The notes under the pieces: model-generated
Databases searched by the model: none
What the model was told of the DNA's origin: nothing
The model's input: only the letters and a program-made list of their open reading frames with translations
In this document: positions 17,867-27,241 of the stretch, in pieces
Numbering within the stretch: position 1 is the stretch's first letter
How the letters are laid out: the number at the start of each line of letters is the position of its first letter
DNA from: an uncultured Serinicoccus sp.
GTDB lineage: Bacteria > Actinomycetota > Actinomycetes > Actinomycetales > Dermatophilaceae
Length of the DNA stretch: 64,000 nucleotides
Assembly (NCBI RefSeq): GCF_947500995.1
Contig: NZ_CANMUA010000006.1
Coordinates: 124,001 to 188,000 of the forward strand
Direction of reading: 5' to 3'
Translations under genes and position numbers: made by a program

Positions 17867-20010
17867 GCCCGAGCCGCACCGACATCCGCACGGACCGTCG
17901 TGAGGAGGCCGGTCCCACGAGCTCTCCCCGGGACGCGTCTCCTCCCGGCGACGGCGCCGGTCCCGGCCCCGTCCTCCACCCGTCGCTGACGGCCCGCTAC
18001 CGCCCCGAGCTGCACGGCCTGCGCGGTCTGGCGATCGCCCTGGTCGTCGTCTTCCACGTCTTCGGCGACGGCCGCGTGTCCGGGGGCATCGACGTCTTCC
18101 TCGCGATCTCCGGCTTCCTCTTCACCGGCATGCTCGCCCGGGAGGCGGTGCGCACGGGTGGCCGGGTCGTCCTCGGGCGCTACCTGGGCCGCATCGTGCG
18201 CCGCCTGCTGCCCACGGCCGTGCTCGTGCTGGCGGCGACCTGGCTGGCCGGCCGGCTGCTGCTGCCGGAGACCCGCTGGGTGCAGCTGGGACGCGAGGTC
18301 CGCGCGAGCCTGACCTACGTCGAGAACTGGGAGCTCATCGCCTCCCAGCTGGGCTACGGCGCGGCGGGTGCCTCGACCAGCCCGCTGCAGCACTTCTGGT
18401 CCATGTCGGTGCAGGGGCAGTTCTACCTGCTGTGGCCGGTGGTGGTGGTGCTGTGCGTGCTCCTCGCGCGGGGCCTGCGGGTCCGGCCGCGGCCGGTGCT
18501 GCTGGGCGTCGTCGCCGGGGTGTGCGCCGGGTCGTTCGGGTATGCCGCCTGGCTGCACCAGGCGGACCAGCAGGTGGCCTACCTGCACACCGGGGCGCGC
18601 CTCTGGGAGCCGGCGCTCGGCGGCCTGGTGGCACTGGTCGCGCTCGACGCACGCCTGCCGCGGGCCCTGCGGCTCACGCTGGGGTGGGCCGGGGTCGGCC
18701 TGGTGGCCAGCTCCGGGCTGGTGCTCGACGGCGGGGCGCTCTTCCCGGGCCCGTGGGCCCTGTGGCCCGTCGGCGGCTTCGCGCTCGTCATGGTCGCCGG
18801 GTCGACGGGCAGCAGGTGGGCGGCCGACCACTGGCTGTCCGGCCGGTTGCTCGGCTGGGTGGGTGACATCGCCTACCCGCTGTTCCTGTGGCACTGGCCC
18901 GTCGTCGTCTACACCCTCGTGGTGACCGGGCAGGAACGGCTCGGCCTGGCCGCGGGCGCCCTCGTCATCGCGGCGTCGGTGCTCCTGGCCCACCTCACGC
19001 ACACCCTCCTCGAGCGTCGGGTGACCGCCTCGCCGATGCGCCGGCCGTGGCGGGTCGTCGGCGTCGGCGCCCTCGTCGTCGCCCTCGGGGCGGGTCTGGT
19101 CGGTGCCTGGACGGCCGCCCTGGTGCGCGAGCGCGAGGCGGCCCTGGAGCGGGCGGCGCTGGACTCCCCCGACCACCCGGGGGCGGCCGCCCTGGACGAG
19201 CCCGGCTTCGGCACCACCGGCGCCACCCCGGTCCCGGCCCTGGCCGCGGCGCCGCAGGACAACGCCGACGTCTACCGGCAGGGGTGCATCCAGGGCCACG
19301 AGGACACGCAGGCGGCGTCGGAGGTGCTCGTGTGCCCCGGCACCGACCCGGGCGCCGAGCACACCCTGGTGGTGACCGGCGGCTCGCACGTCGTCCAGTT
19401 CCTGCCCGCGCTGGAGGTCGTGGCCGACCAGCAGGGGTGGAACCTCGTCGTGGCCAGCCGCTCCGGCTGCCACCTCACGACCAACACCGGCGCCTACCCC
19501 GAGCGGACCGACGCCGCCCCGACCGACAGCTGCGTCGCCTGGAACGCCGGCTTCCTGGAGACCGTCGAGGAGCTGGACCCGGACGCCGTGGTGACCCTGG
19601 GGTCCACCACCCAGCCCGGGTCCGAGCAGGTGTCGCGCGGCTTCGTCGAGGTGTGGCGCGAGCTCGAGCGGCGCGGGATCGACGTCATCGGCCTGCGCGA
19701 CACCGCGCGGATGCCCCAGGACGTGCCCGACTGCCTGGCCGAGCACCCGGAGGAGCCGCAGGCCTGCGCGATGCCGCGCGACCCGGCGTACCGCGCCTCC
19801 GCGCCCTACCTGGGCCGCGACGACCTGCCGGCCAACGTCTCCTTCGTCGACGTCGTCGACCAGATCTGCACGGACCGGACCTGCCCGGCGGTCGCGGGCG
19901 ACGTCGTGGTCTACAGCGACCACAGCCACGTCACCGCGACCTACATGCGCACCCTTGCGCCGGCCCTGGACGCGCGGCTGCGCGAGGCGGCGCCCCAGCT
20001 CTACCGCTAG
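17863..20010 (+). CDS. Acyltransferase-3 / SGNH O-acyltransferase (OatA-like membrane protein)
   Basis: 715 residues. A short cytoplasmic tail leads to an Acyl_transf_3 membrane domain (about 43-420). It opens with YRPELHGLRGLAIALVVVFH, where the catalytic His-like and Arg positions lie, and has about ten membrane spans. An extracytoplasmic SGNH domain follows (about 460-710) with the Ser-His block TGGSHVVQF and a C-terminal DHSHVT (Asp-x2-His). The usual GDSHA block reads GGSHV here, so the Asp is replaced by Gly. Such proteins O-acetylate peptidoglycan or surface glycans. GTG 17863 overlaps the upstream TGA (GTGA). Confidence 0.87.
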   Translation: MSPSRTDIRTDRREEAGPTSSPRDASPPGDGAGPGPVLHPSLTARYRPELHGLRGLAIALVVVFHVFGDGRVSGGIDVFLAISGFLFTGMLAREAVRTGGRVVLGRYLGRIVRRLLPTAVLVLAATWLAGRLLLPETRWVQLGREVRASLTYVENWELIASQLGYGAAGASTSPLQHFWSMSVQGQFYLLWPVVVVLCVLLARGLRVRPRPVLLGVVAGVCAGSFGYAAWLHQADQQVAYLHTGARLWEPALGGLVALVALDARLPRALRLTLGWAGVGLVASSGLVLDGGALFPGPWALWPVGGFALVMVAGSTGSRWAADHWLSGRLLGWVGDIAYPLFLWHWPVVVYTLVVTGQERLGLAAGALVIAASVLLAHLTHTLLERRVTASPMRRPWRVVGVGALVVALGAGLVGAWTAALVREREAALERAALDSPDHPGAAALDEPGFGTTGATPVPALAAAPQDNADVYRQGCIQGHEDTQAASEVLVCPGTDPGAEHTLVVTGGSHVVQFLPALEVVADQQGWNLVVASRSGCHLTTNTGAYPERTDAAPTDSCVAWNAGFLETVEELDPDAVVTLGSTTQPGSEQVSRGFVEVWRELERRGIDVIGLRDTARMPQDVPDCLAEHPEEPQACAMPRDPAYRASAPYLGRDDLPANVSFVDVVDQICTDRTCPAVAGDVVVYSDHSHVTATYMRTLAPALDARLREAAPQLYR

Positions 20011-21989
20011 AAGATCCGCACGCGGTCCTCGGGGTCGAGCCAGAGCGCGTCGCCCTCCCGGGTCCCGAAGGCCTCGTGGAAGGCGTCGACGTTGCGGACC
20101 GTGTTGGCCCGCAGGTCGGCCGGGGAGTGCGGGTCGATCGAGAGCAGCCGCCGGGCCTCCTCCTCCCGGGCGACGGTGCGCCATACCGAGGCCCACCCGA
20201 GGAAGAAGCGCTGGTCGCCGGTCCAGCCGTCCAGCTGCGGGGTCGAACCCTCCGTGGCGATGGAGTAGGCGAGGTGCGCCAGCTCGAGCCCGCACAGGTC
20301 GCCGATGTTCTCGCCGACCGTGAGACCGCCGTTGACCGTGGCGGTCCCGCCCGGGATGTCGCGCGGCGAGAGGGCGTCGAACTGCTCGACGAGCCGCCGG
20401 CTGCGGGCGTCGAAGGCCTCCCGGTCGGCCTCGGTCCACCAGTCGGTGAGCGAGCCGTCCCCGGCATACCTGCTGCCCTGGTCGTCGAAGCCGTGGCCGA
20501 TCTCGTGCGCGATGACCGCCCCGATGCCGCCGTAGTTGGTGGCGTCGTCGGCGTCGACGTCGAAGAACGGCGGCTGCAGGATGGCGGCGGGGAAGACGAT
20601 CTCGTTGAGCATCGGGTGGTAGTAGGCGTTGACGGTCTGCGGGGTCATGAGCCACTCGTCGTGGTCGATCGGCCCGCCGACCTTGGCCAGCTCGCGGTCG
20701 GTCTCGAACGCGGCGCCGCGGCGGACGTTGCCGACGAGGTCGCCGGGGTCCAGCTCGTAGGCCGTGTAGTCGCGGAAGGTGACCGGGTGACCGATCTTGG
20801 GGCGGAAGAGCGCCAGCTTCTCCGCGGCGCGCTCGCGGGTCTGCGGGCTCATCCACTCCAGCTCGCCGATGCGGCGGCGGAAGGCCTCGGTGACGTTGGC
20901 GACGAGCTCGGTCATCCGTTCCCGGGCGGCCGGGGGGAAGTGCGCCTCGACGTAGAGCTGGCCCGCGGCCTCGCCCAGCAGCGCCTCCACGATGCCGACG
21001 CCGCGCTTCCACCGCTCCTTGTTGGCGGGGGTGCCCGACAGCGCGCGGCCGTGGAAGTCGAAGTGCGCCGCCACGAGGTCCTCCGTGAGGTAGGGCGCGA
21101 GCGAGTCGAGCAGGCGGACGGCGAGCCAGGCCTGCCAGTCGGCGAGCGGCACCTGGGTCAGCGCCTCCCCCAGCGCGGCCAGCACGTCGGGCTGGCGGGC
21201 GACGACGGCGTCCAGCGCACCCTCGGGCGCGCCGAGGCCGTCGGAGAAGGCGTCCCAGTCCATCCCGGGGGTGAGCCCGGCGAGCTCGGCGCGGGTGAGC
21301 CGGGTGTAGCTCCTCACCGCGTCGCGGGCGGCGACCCGGTCCCAGTGGGCGGCGGCGAGCCGCTCCTCGAGGGCGTAGACGCGGTCGACGGCGTCCTCGC
21401 CGAGGACCGCGTCGAGGCCCGACCCGGCGAGCGCCGGAGAGGCGAGGTCGAGGAGCCGGCCGAGGTAGGTGCGGTAGGCCTCGCGCACCGCCGCGTGCTC
21501 CTCGGCGGTGTAGTAGGCCTCGTCGGGCAGGCCGATGCCGCCCTGGTGCAGGTAGACGATGTAGCTCTCCGGGTCGCCGGCGTCGGCGGTGACCCAGAGG
21601 TGGGTGAGCCCGTCGACGCCCTCGCGCTGCAGCTGGGCGGACAGCCGGACGAAGGCGCTGACGTCCTCGACCTGGGCGATCCGGTGCAGCGGGTCGGTCA
21701 GCGGGCTCAGCCCGACCCGCTCGACCTGGTCGGTGTCCATGAAGCTCGCGTAGAGCGCCCCCACCTTGCCCGCCGGCGTGCCCAGCTCGGGCTGCGCCTT
21801 CGCCGCCTGCTCGATGAGCTCGCGGACCGAGCTCTCCGCGCTCTCCCGCAGGAGGTCGAACGCGCCGTAGCGTGAGCGGTCCTCCGGGATCGTCGCCGAT
21901 GCGAGCCACCCCCCGTTGACGTGGCCGAACAGATCGTCCTGGGGCCGCACGTCGGTGTTCATCCCTGCACGGTCGATGCCTGACTTCAT
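20007..21989 (-). CDS. M13-family zinc metallopeptidase (PepO/neprilysin-like)
   Basis: 660 residues. The zinc site is AHEIGHGFD (HEIGH near 491-495), with the third ligand in VGENIGDLCG (near 558) and the NAYYHPMLNEIVFPA substrate-binding motif. The N-terminus, SGIDRAGMNTDVRPQDDLFGHVNGGWL, is standard for cytoplasmic actinobacterial members; no signal peptide is seen, which fits an intracellular oligopeptidase. ATG 21989 gives this full N-terminus. The stop codon overlaps that of the facing O-acyltransferase (stops at 20007-20009 and 20008-20010), so the two mRNAs are antisense at their 3' ends. Confidence 0.93.
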   Translation of the reverse strand: MKSGIDRAGMNTDVRPQDDLFGHVNGGWLASATIPEDRSRYGAFDLLRESAESSVRELIEQAAKAQPELGTPAGKVGALYASFMDTDQVERVGLSPLTDPLHRIAQVEDVSAFVRLSAQLQREGVDGLTHLWVTADAGDPESYIVYLHQGGIGLPDEAYYTAEEHAAVREAYRTYLGRLLDLASPALAGSGLDAVLGEDAVDRVYALEERLAAAHWDRVAARDAVRSYTRLTRAELAGLTPGMDWDAFSDGLGAPEGALDAVVARQPDVLAALGEALTQVPLADWQAWLAVRLLDSLAPYLTEDLVAAHFDFHGRALSGTPANKERWKRGVGIVEALLGEAAGQLYVEAHFPPAARERMTELVANVTEAFRRRIGELEWMSPQTRERAAEKLALFRPKIGHPVTFRDYTAYELDPGDLVGNVRRGAAFETDRELAKVGGPIDHDEWLMTPQTVNAYYHPMLNEIVFPAAILQPPFFDVDADDATNYGGIGAVIAHEIGHGFDDQGSRYAGDGSLTDWWTEADREAFDARSRRLVEQFDALSPRDIPGGTATVNGGLTVGENIGDLCGLELAHLAYSIATEGSTPQLDGWTGDQRFFLGWASVWRTVAREEEARRLLSIDPHSPADLRANTVRNVDAFHEAFGTREGDALWLDPEDRVRIF

Positions 21990-22111
21990 GGGTTCACGGT
22001 ATGCGGTGCGCCCGCCGACGGCGCACCCACCGGCCTTCCGCTGCGTCAAGGAACGAGGTGCGGGCGCCCGTCCACGCTGCGGCCGGCCACGGCCCCTCGC
22101 CACCGGCCCAG

Positions 22112-22208
22112 GCGTTCACGTGCACGCTGGGGCCGGCGACACGCCCGTCGCCACCGGCTCAGGCGTTCACGTGCGCGGCTGAGCCGGTCCGCCCCGGGCG
22201 CGTCGCGG
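22112..22208. repeat. 97-bp direct repeat, copy A
   Basis: Nearly identical to 22513-22610 (about four differences). It contains a 9-bp hairpin (CCGGCTCAG at 22154-22162 with CTGAGCCGG at 22179-22187) and the last 14 codons of the small membrane protein. A shorter internal repeat, GGCGTTCACGTGC, occurs twice within it. Confidence 0.9.
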
Positions 22209-22463
22209 GACCGACGGCCTCCACACCGCGACCGCCGCGACCGTCCAGAGGCACGCCATGACGAGGTAGCCGCCGAGAAGGCCCCCACCCCACGCCCGTC
22301 CATGTGACCATCCGATGAGGACGGTGACCCACGCGAGCAGGGCGAAGATGGGCGATGACCAGCGGATGAGGCGTGGTGCGACGAACGTCGGCCTCGCCGC
22401 CGACTCCCTGCGTAGGTCCTCAGCCGATCCTGGGCGCCACCGGCCGTCCTCGCCCACCGCCAT
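22167..22463 (-). CDS. Small two-span membrane protein, unknown function
   Basis: 98 residues from ATG 22463. An N-terminal polar part (about 1-35) is followed by two membrane spans, [18 protein letters not shown] and [20 protein letters not shown], and an arginine-rich tail. The tail and stop codon lie inside direct-repeat copy A, so the C-terminus may be a product of the duplication. A longer frame to 22556 would begin inside the other repeat and is unlikely. I do not recognise a family. It stands alone between the M13 peptidase and the NUDIX gene, all on the minus strand. Confidence 0.55.
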   Translation of the reverse strand: MAVGEDGRWRPGSAEDLRRESAARPTFVAPRLIRWSSPIFALLAWVTVLIGWSHGRAWGGGLLGGYLVMACLWTVAAVAVWRPSVPRRARGGPAQPRT

Positions 22464-22512
22464 ACCGACCAGTATGCCGGTCGGCTCCCTGTCCGCCTCC
22501 GCGTCGGTCCCA

Positions 22513-22610
22513 GCGTTCACGTGCACGCTGGGGCCGGGCGACTCGCCCGTCGCCACCGGCTCAGGCGCTCACGTGCGCGGCTGAGCCGGTCCGCCCCGGG
22601 CGCGTCGCGG
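22513..22610. repeat. 97-bp direct repeat, copy B
   Basis: Second copy of 22112-22208, 401 bp further on. It contains the same 9-bp hairpin (22556-22564 with 22581-22589) and lies just downstream of the NUDIX gene on the minus strand. The small membrane-protein gene lies between the copies. Confidence 0.9.
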
Positions 22611-22629
22611 CATACCTCGCAGGTATGCC
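22609..22629. terminator. Hairpin made of two inverted GGTATGCC octamers
   Basis: GGCATACCT, a 3-nt CGC loop, then AGGTATGCC: a perfect 9-bp stem, 1 nt past the NUDIX stop codon. It is likely the NUDIX terminator and the only place in the window where two copies of the iterated octamer face each other. Confidence 0.65.
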
Positions 22630-22630
22630 C

Positions 22631-23095
22631 TCAGAGCAGGTCGGTGAGCGCGTCCGGGACGAGGCGGGGCAGGTCGGTGCCGGTGGCCGGGCGCCAGACC
22701 CCCAGGTCGGTGGGCGCGTCGAGCACCGGGTGCGGCCCGGGCCCGTGCATCGCCTCGTCGAGGAAGCGGGCCTCGTGCAGGACCACCCACTCGTGGCCCG
22801 GGCGGCCGTTGAAGACGAAGATGTTCTCCAGCACGGCGACCCGCTCGCCCACCTCGATCTCGGTGTCGAACTCCTCGCGGAACTCGCGGCGCAGCGCCTG
22901 CTCGGCGGTCTCCCCGAACTCGATGCCGCCGCCGGCCGGCCGGTGCAGGCTCTCGCCGCGGGCGGGGTCGAGGTACTCGGTGACGAAGAGGGCGCCGGAG
23001 GACGGGTGCCGGATGAGCGCGAGGGCGAGCACCCGGATGTACGTCGGCGGGAGGTACTGGCTCGCGCTCGGCCCGTCCTCGGTCACGATGTCCAC
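22631..23095 (-). CDS. NUDIX hydrolase
   Basis: 154 residues. The NUDIX box is [22 protein letters not shown] (Gly-x5-Glu-x7-Arg-Glu-x2-Glu-Glu pattern), giving a Mg-dependent pyrophosphohydrolase of a nucleoside-diphosphate-linked compound; the substrate is not readable. Start GTG 23095 is chosen because TACAGT lies 6 nt upstream and nothing upstream looks like a leader. It diverges from the ABC exporter 93 bp away and ends at the octamer hairpin. Confidence 0.85.
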   Translation of the reverse strand: MDIVTEDGPSASQYLPPTYIRVLALALIRHPSSGALFVTEYLDPARGESLHRPAGGGIEFGETAEQALRREFREEFDTEIEVGERVAVLENIFVFNGRPGHEWVVLHEARFLDEAMHGPGPHPVLDAPTDLGVWRPATGTDLPRLVPDALTDLL

Positions 23096-23101
23096 CGGGC
23101 C

Positions 23102-23107
23102 ACTGTA
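23102..23107 (-). promoter_or_regulatory. -10 box of NUDIX gene
   Basis: TACAGT on the minus strand, 6 nt before the GTG; probable leaderless start. Confidence 0.4.
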
Positions 23108-23175
23108 GGGCCAGGCACCGCCCCGGCGCGTGCGACCGACGGGCCAGGACCTCCCCCCGGGCCGCGCCACAGGAG

Positions 23176-23181
23176 TAGCGT
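23176..23181 (+). promoter_or_regulatory. -10 box of ABC exporter operon
   Basis: TAGCGT, 7 nt before the ATG at 23189; probable leaderless start. An AGGAG at 23171 overlaps this box and is too far away to serve as a ribosome site. Confidence 0.45.
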
Positions 23182-23188
23182 CCGCCAC

Positions 23189-24079
23189 ATGAACGCCATC
23201 GAGCTCCAGGAGGTGACCAAGCGGTTCGGGCGCACCACCGCCCTCGACGGGCTGTCGATGCAGGTGGCGACCGGTGAGGTGCACGGCTTCCTCGGCCCGA
23301 ACGGCTCCGGCAAGTCGACGACGATCCGGGTGCTGCTGGGGCTGCTGCGGGCCGACTCCGGCACCGCCCGGCTGCTGGGCGGCGACCCGTGGTCGGACGC
23401 CCCCGCGCTGCACCGCCGGCTGGCCTACGTCCCCGGCGACGTGGCCCTGTGGCCCAACCTCACCGGGGGCGAGGTCATCGACCTCCTGGGGCGGTTGCGC
23501 GGGGGCACCGACCCGGCCCGCCGGGCGGCGCTGCTGGAGCGCTTCGACCTCGACCCCACCAAGAAGGGCACGACCTACTCCAAGGGCAACCGCCAGAAGG
23601 TCGGGCTCGTGGCCGCCCTGGCCTCGGACGTCGAGCTGCTGCTCCTCGACGAGCCCACCAGCGGGCTCGACCCGCTCATGGAGGCGCAGTTCCGCGCGGT
23701 CATCTCCGAGGAGCGCGGGCGGGGGCGCACCGTGCTGCTCTCCAGCCACATCCTCTCCGAGGTGGAGCACCTGTGCGACCGGGTCTCGATCATCCGCTCC
23801 GGCCAGGTCGTCGAGTCCGGCACCCTCGCCGAGCTGCGCCACCTCACCCGCACGCTCGTCGTCGCCGAGCTGGCCGCCCCCGTCCCGGAGGGCCTGGCCA
23901 CGGCGCCCGGCGTCCACGACGCCGAGCTCGACGGCCACCGCATCACCTGCCAGGTGGACGACACCGAGCTCGGCCAGGTCATGTCTCGGCTCTCGGCGCT
24001 CGGGATCCGGTCGATCACGTCGACGCCCCCGACGCTGGAGGAGCTCTTCCTGCGGCACTACGACGAGTCCGGGCGATGA
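23189..24079 (+). CDS. ABC exporter ATP-binding protein
   Basis: 296 residues. Walker [10 protein letters not shown] (36-44), the signature region as [10 protein letters not shown] (about 129-138, departing from LSGGQ), Walker [14 protein letters not shown], then the switch His in [15 protein letters not shown]. The C-terminal extension with [12 protein letters not shown] is typical of the DrrA/CcmA-like group that powers drug or polyketide export. Its stop overlaps the ATG of the permease gene (ATGA at 24076-24079), so the two are a coupled pair. Confidence 0.92.
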   Translation: MNAIELQEVTKRFGRTTALDGLSMQVATGEVHGFLGPNGSGKSTTIRVLLGLLRADSGTARLLGGDPWSDAPALHRRLAYVPGDVALWPNLTGGEVIDLLGRLRGGTDPARRAALLERFDLDPTKKGTTYSKGNRQKVGLVAALASDVELLLLDEPTSGLDPLMEAQFRAVISEERGRGRTVLLSSHILSEVEHLCDRVSIIRSGQVVESGTLAELRHLTRTLVVAELAAPVPEGLATAPGVHDAELDGHRITCQVDDTELGQVMSRLSALGIRSITSTPPTLEELFLRHYDESGR

Positions 24080-25670
24080 CCGGGCTGGGCTCCCTGGTGC
24101 GGCTCGCGCTGCGGCGCAGCCGGTGGTTCTACCTCGCCTGGGTGCTCGCCCTCACCTCGGTGGTGCCGCTCACGGCGGCGGCCTACGAGCAGATCGTCGA
24201 CCCGGGCAACGCCGACCTGCTCATCGCGACGATGACCAACAACCCGACCATGCGGGCGATGCTCGGGCCGCCGGTCGACCTCACCAGCGCGGGCGGGTTC
24301 ACGGTATGGCGCGTGGGCACCTTCGTCGCCGCGATGTCCGGGATCATGGCGGTCCTCGGGGTGGTGCGCTCCACCCGCGCGGAGGAGGAGGACGGGCGCA
24401 CCGAGCTGCTGCGCTCCGGAGCGACCGGTCGGCACGCCCCGCTGGTGGCCGGGGTGCTCGTCACGCTCCTCGCCTGCGCGGCGCTCGGGGTGGCGGTGGC
24501 GGCCTCGATGACCGCCGTCGGCGAGCCGGTCGCCGGCTCGGTGGCCTTCGGCGCGGGGCTGGCGCTGGTCGGGGCGACCTTCGCCGGCGTCGGGGCGGTC
24601 GCCGCCCAGCTCACCGCCTCGGCGCGCACCGCCAAGGCGCTCGGCCTGTGGACCTCGCCGCGGCATACACCCTGAGGGCGGTGGCCGACGGCTCGACCGA
24701 CGAGACGGTGCGCGAGCTCGCGTGGGCGTCGCCGGTGCAGTGGATGGCGCTGGCCCGGCCGTATGCCGACGAGCGCTGGTGGGTGCTCGTGCTCCCCGCG
24801 GTGACGGCGCTGGCGCTGCTGGCGCTGGCGGTGGGGTTGGAGAGGCGACGGGACCACGGGTCCGGGTTGTGGGCCGCGCGGCGGGGCCGGGCCGAGGCGG
24901 TGGCGTCCCTGGCCACCCCCGGGGCGCTGGTGCGACGGCTCCAGCGGGGGCAGGTGATCGGCTGGACGATCGGGCTGCTGCTCTTCGCCCTGGCGATGGG
25001 GTCGCTGTCGACGGCCTTCGACGACATGCTCGAGCAGGTGCCCCAGCTGCGCCTCATCTTCCAGCGGATGGGCGGCGGTGCCGAACAGCTCGTCGACGCG
25101 TTCTTCGTGGCCCTGCTGGCGATCATCGCCGTGCTCATCGCCGTCGTCGCGGTCCAGCTCTTCTCCCGTCTCGCGGCCGAGGAGGAGCGTGGCCACGCCG
25201 AGCTGGTGCTCTCGACCGGGGCCACCCGGGGGCGGCTGCTCGGGGCATACCTGCTCGTCGCCGCGCTCGCCCCGGCGCTGATGCTGGTCGCGGTCGGCGC
25301 GGTCATGGCGCTCAACCAGGCCCGCGCCACCGGCGACTGGGGCATCGTGGCGGAGGTGGCCGGCGCCGGGGCTGCGCTCGCGCCGGGCGGTCTGCTGGTG
25401 CTCGGCATCGCCGTGCTGCTGCACGGCTGGGCGCCGAGGCTGGCATGGATCACCTGGGTGGTCGTGGCCTGGAGCCTCGTCATGGTCTGGGTCGGACCGG
25501 CGCTGGACCTGCCGGAGTGGCTGACCGAGCTGACTCCCTGGTCGCCGCTGCCGCAGCTGCCGGTGGAGGACATGGACTGGCCCGTCGTCCTGGGGATGAC
25601 CGGCCTGGCCGCGCTGCTGCTCGGCCTCGGGGCCGTGGGCTACCGACGCCGCGACATCACCGGCACCTGA
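24076..25670 (+). pseudogene. ABC-2 exporter permease with frameshift near 24647
   Basis: The permease partner, about 530 residues if read through. The first part (24076 to about 24648) runs [20 protein letters not shown], then STRAEEEDGRTELLRSGATG and SARTAKALGL, and then hits a TGA at 24673-24675. The second half continues in the -1 frame from about 24649 (VDLAAAYTLRAVADGSTDET), repeating the family's internal symmetry (AEEERGHAELVLSTGATRG), and ends RRRDITGT. Adding one G inside CTGTGGAC near 24647 restores a single frame, as expected for a one-base deletion. It belongs to the 'exporter of polyketide antibiotics' permease group. The gene is either recently inactivated or the assembly has a one-base error; the intact codon use on both sides favours a recent change or an error. 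Confidence 0.85.
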
Positions 25671-25676
25671 CGCACG

Positions 25677-25706
25677 ACCCACCGAGCGCCGCGTGTGGTT
25701 GCCGCC
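25677..25706 (+). repeat. Single copy of the 32-bp intergenic repeat (family A)
   Basis: ACCCACCGAGCGCCGCG followed by TGTGGTTGCC, in the 55-bp gap between two convergent genes. It matches the units arrayed at 30524, 40789 and (inverted) 42662. Confidence 0.75.
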
Positions 25707-25725
25707 CCGGGTCGCCCGGCGCCCC

Positions 25726-26664
25726 TCAGCCGCCGGCGAGCGCCTTGACCACGCGGGAGGGGGCAGGGCGGCCGAGCTGCTCGGCCATCCAGGTGCTGGT
25801 GGCCACGAGGGCGTCCAGGTCGGCGCCGTGCTCGATGCCGAGCCCGTCCAGCGCCCACACCAGGTCCTCGGTGGCCAGGTTGCCCGTGGCCGACCTCGCG
25901 TAGGGGCACCCGCCGAGCCCGCCGGTCGAGGCGTCGACGACCCGCACCCCCCGACGGATGGCGGCCATGGTGTTGGCGAGCGCCTGGCCGTAGGTGTCGT
26001 GGAAGTGGACGGCGACCTGCTCCATACCGATCCCGGCGTCGTCCAGGGCGTCGAGCAGCCGCAGGACGTGACCGCTCGTCCCGACACCGATCGTGTCGCC
26101 GAGGGACAGCTGGTCGCAGCCGAGGTCCATGAGCCGTGAGCAGGCGTCGACCACCTGCTCGACCGGAGCCGGCCCCTCCCAGGGGTCGCCGAAGCACATG
26201 GAGACGTAGGCGCGCACCCAGGCCCCGGCGTCGAGGGAGCGCTTCACGACGGGCGCGAACATCTCGACCGACGCGGCCACCGAGCGGTTGAGGTTCCTCT
26301 GCGCGAAGGTCTCGGTGGCGCTGCCGAAGATCGCGACCGAGCTGACGCCCTTCTCCAGCGCCCGGTCGAGGCCGCGCTCGTTGGGCACGAGCACCGGGCG
26401 CTGCTGCCCCAGACCGTCCTCTCCCAGCAGGTCGAGCAGCTCCTCGGCGTCCCCCAGCTGCGGGACCCACGTCTGCGGGACGAAGCTGGTGAGCTCGACC
26501 GTGGTCAGCCCGGCGGCCAGCAGGCGACGCACGAACTCGGCCTTGACCTGCGTGGACACGACCGACTTCTCGTTCTGCAGGCCGTCGCGCGGCCCGACCT
26601 CGTAAATGGTCACCCGGTCCGGCATCCCTGGCGTCGGCTCGGTCATCGGCAGCGTGCGCGTCAT
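25726..26664 (-). CDS. Hydroxymethylglutaryl-CoA lyase-like enzyme
   Basis: 312 residues, a DRE-TIM metallolyase. YEVGPRDGLQNEK near the N-terminus carries the catalytic Arg-Asp pair; VHFHDTYGQALANT gives the metal His residues; GGLGGCPYARSATGNLATED carries the catalytic loop Cys. These match HMG-CoA lyase, which splits HMG-CoA into acetyl-CoA and acetoacetate in leucine degradation. An acyl-CoA dehydrogenase begins at 63.2 kb but no other leucine-pathway gene is adjacent. The ATG is followed by a second ATG seven codons in (MTEPTPG), which may be the real start. Confidence 0.9.
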   Translation of the reverse strand: MTRTLPMTEPTPGMPDRVTIYEVGPRDGLQNEKSVVSTQVKAEFVRRLLAAGLTTVELTSFVPQTWVPQLGDAEELLDLLGEDGLGQQRPVLVPNERGLDRALEKGVSSVAIFGSATETFAQRNLNRSVAASVEMFAPVVKRSLDAGAWVRAYVSMCFGDPWEGPAPVEQVVDACSRLMDLGCDQLSLGDTIGVGTSGHVLRLLDALDDAGIGMEQVAVHFHDTYGQALANTMAAIRRGVRVVDASTGGLGGCPYARSATGNLATEDLVWALDGLGIEHGADLDALVATSTWMAEQLGRPAPSRVVKALAGG

Positions 26665-26779
26665 GGCGCCAGCCTGTCAGATGCCGTCGGGGCAGGGACG
26701 CCGGCGACCGAGGACGTCCGGCAGGTGTGCGGGTGTCCAGGTGGACCGAGGGGTATGGGCGTGTCGTCGGCTGTCGGGC

Positions 26780-27241
26780 TCAGCGCAGGGCGAGGGCGGT
26801 GGCGACGGCCGCGCTGGCCGCCTCGTGCCCCTTGTCCTCCTGCGACTCCGGCAGGCCCGCCCGGTCCAGCGCCTGGGCCTCGTCGTCGCAGGTCAGGACG
26901 CCGAACCCCACGGGCACGCCGGTCTCGACGCTCACCTGGGTGAGCCCGGAGGTCGCCGCCTGGCACACGTAGTCGAAGTGCGGCGTGCCCCCGCGGATGA
27001 CGACGCCGAGGGCGACGACCGCGTCATACCCCTCCCGGGCCAGGCGCGCGGCGGCCACCGGCAGCTCGAAGCTGCCCGGCACCCGCACCTCGCGCACGTC
27101 CTCGACCCCGGCCTCCTGCAGCCCTCGACGCGACCCGTCCAGCAGGCCGTCCATGACCGTGGTGTGCCAGGACGCCGCGACCACGGCAACCCGCAGGCCG
27201 CGTCCGTCGACGCTGATGGTGGGGGCTCCGTGGCCGCTCAT
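26780..27241 (-). CDS. ribH: 6,7-dimethyl-8-ribityllumazine synthase
   Basis: 153 residues. It condenses the ribityl-aminouracil from RibD with the butanone phosphate from RibBA. Visible are [43 protein letters not shown] (with the catalytic His) and [20 protein letters not shown]. Last gene of the rib operon; its ATG overlaps the ribBA stop (ATGA at 27238-27241). Confidence 0.96.
   Translation of the reverse strand: MSGHGAPTISVDGRGLRVAVVAASWHTTVMDGLLDGSRRGLQEAGVEDVREVRVPGSFELPVAAARLAREGYDAVVALGVVIRGGTPHFDYVCQAATSGLTQVSVETGVPVGFGVLTCDDEAQALDRAGLPESQEDKGHEAASAAVATALALR

Noticed and set aside
17509..21909. A very long open frame on the minus strand (about 1,466 codons)
   Set aside because: It is antisense to the helicase-associated and O-acyltransferase genes and out of frame with the M13 peptidase; its translation is Arg/Gly/Pro/Ala-rich with no domains. 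It is a G+C-driven shadow frame.
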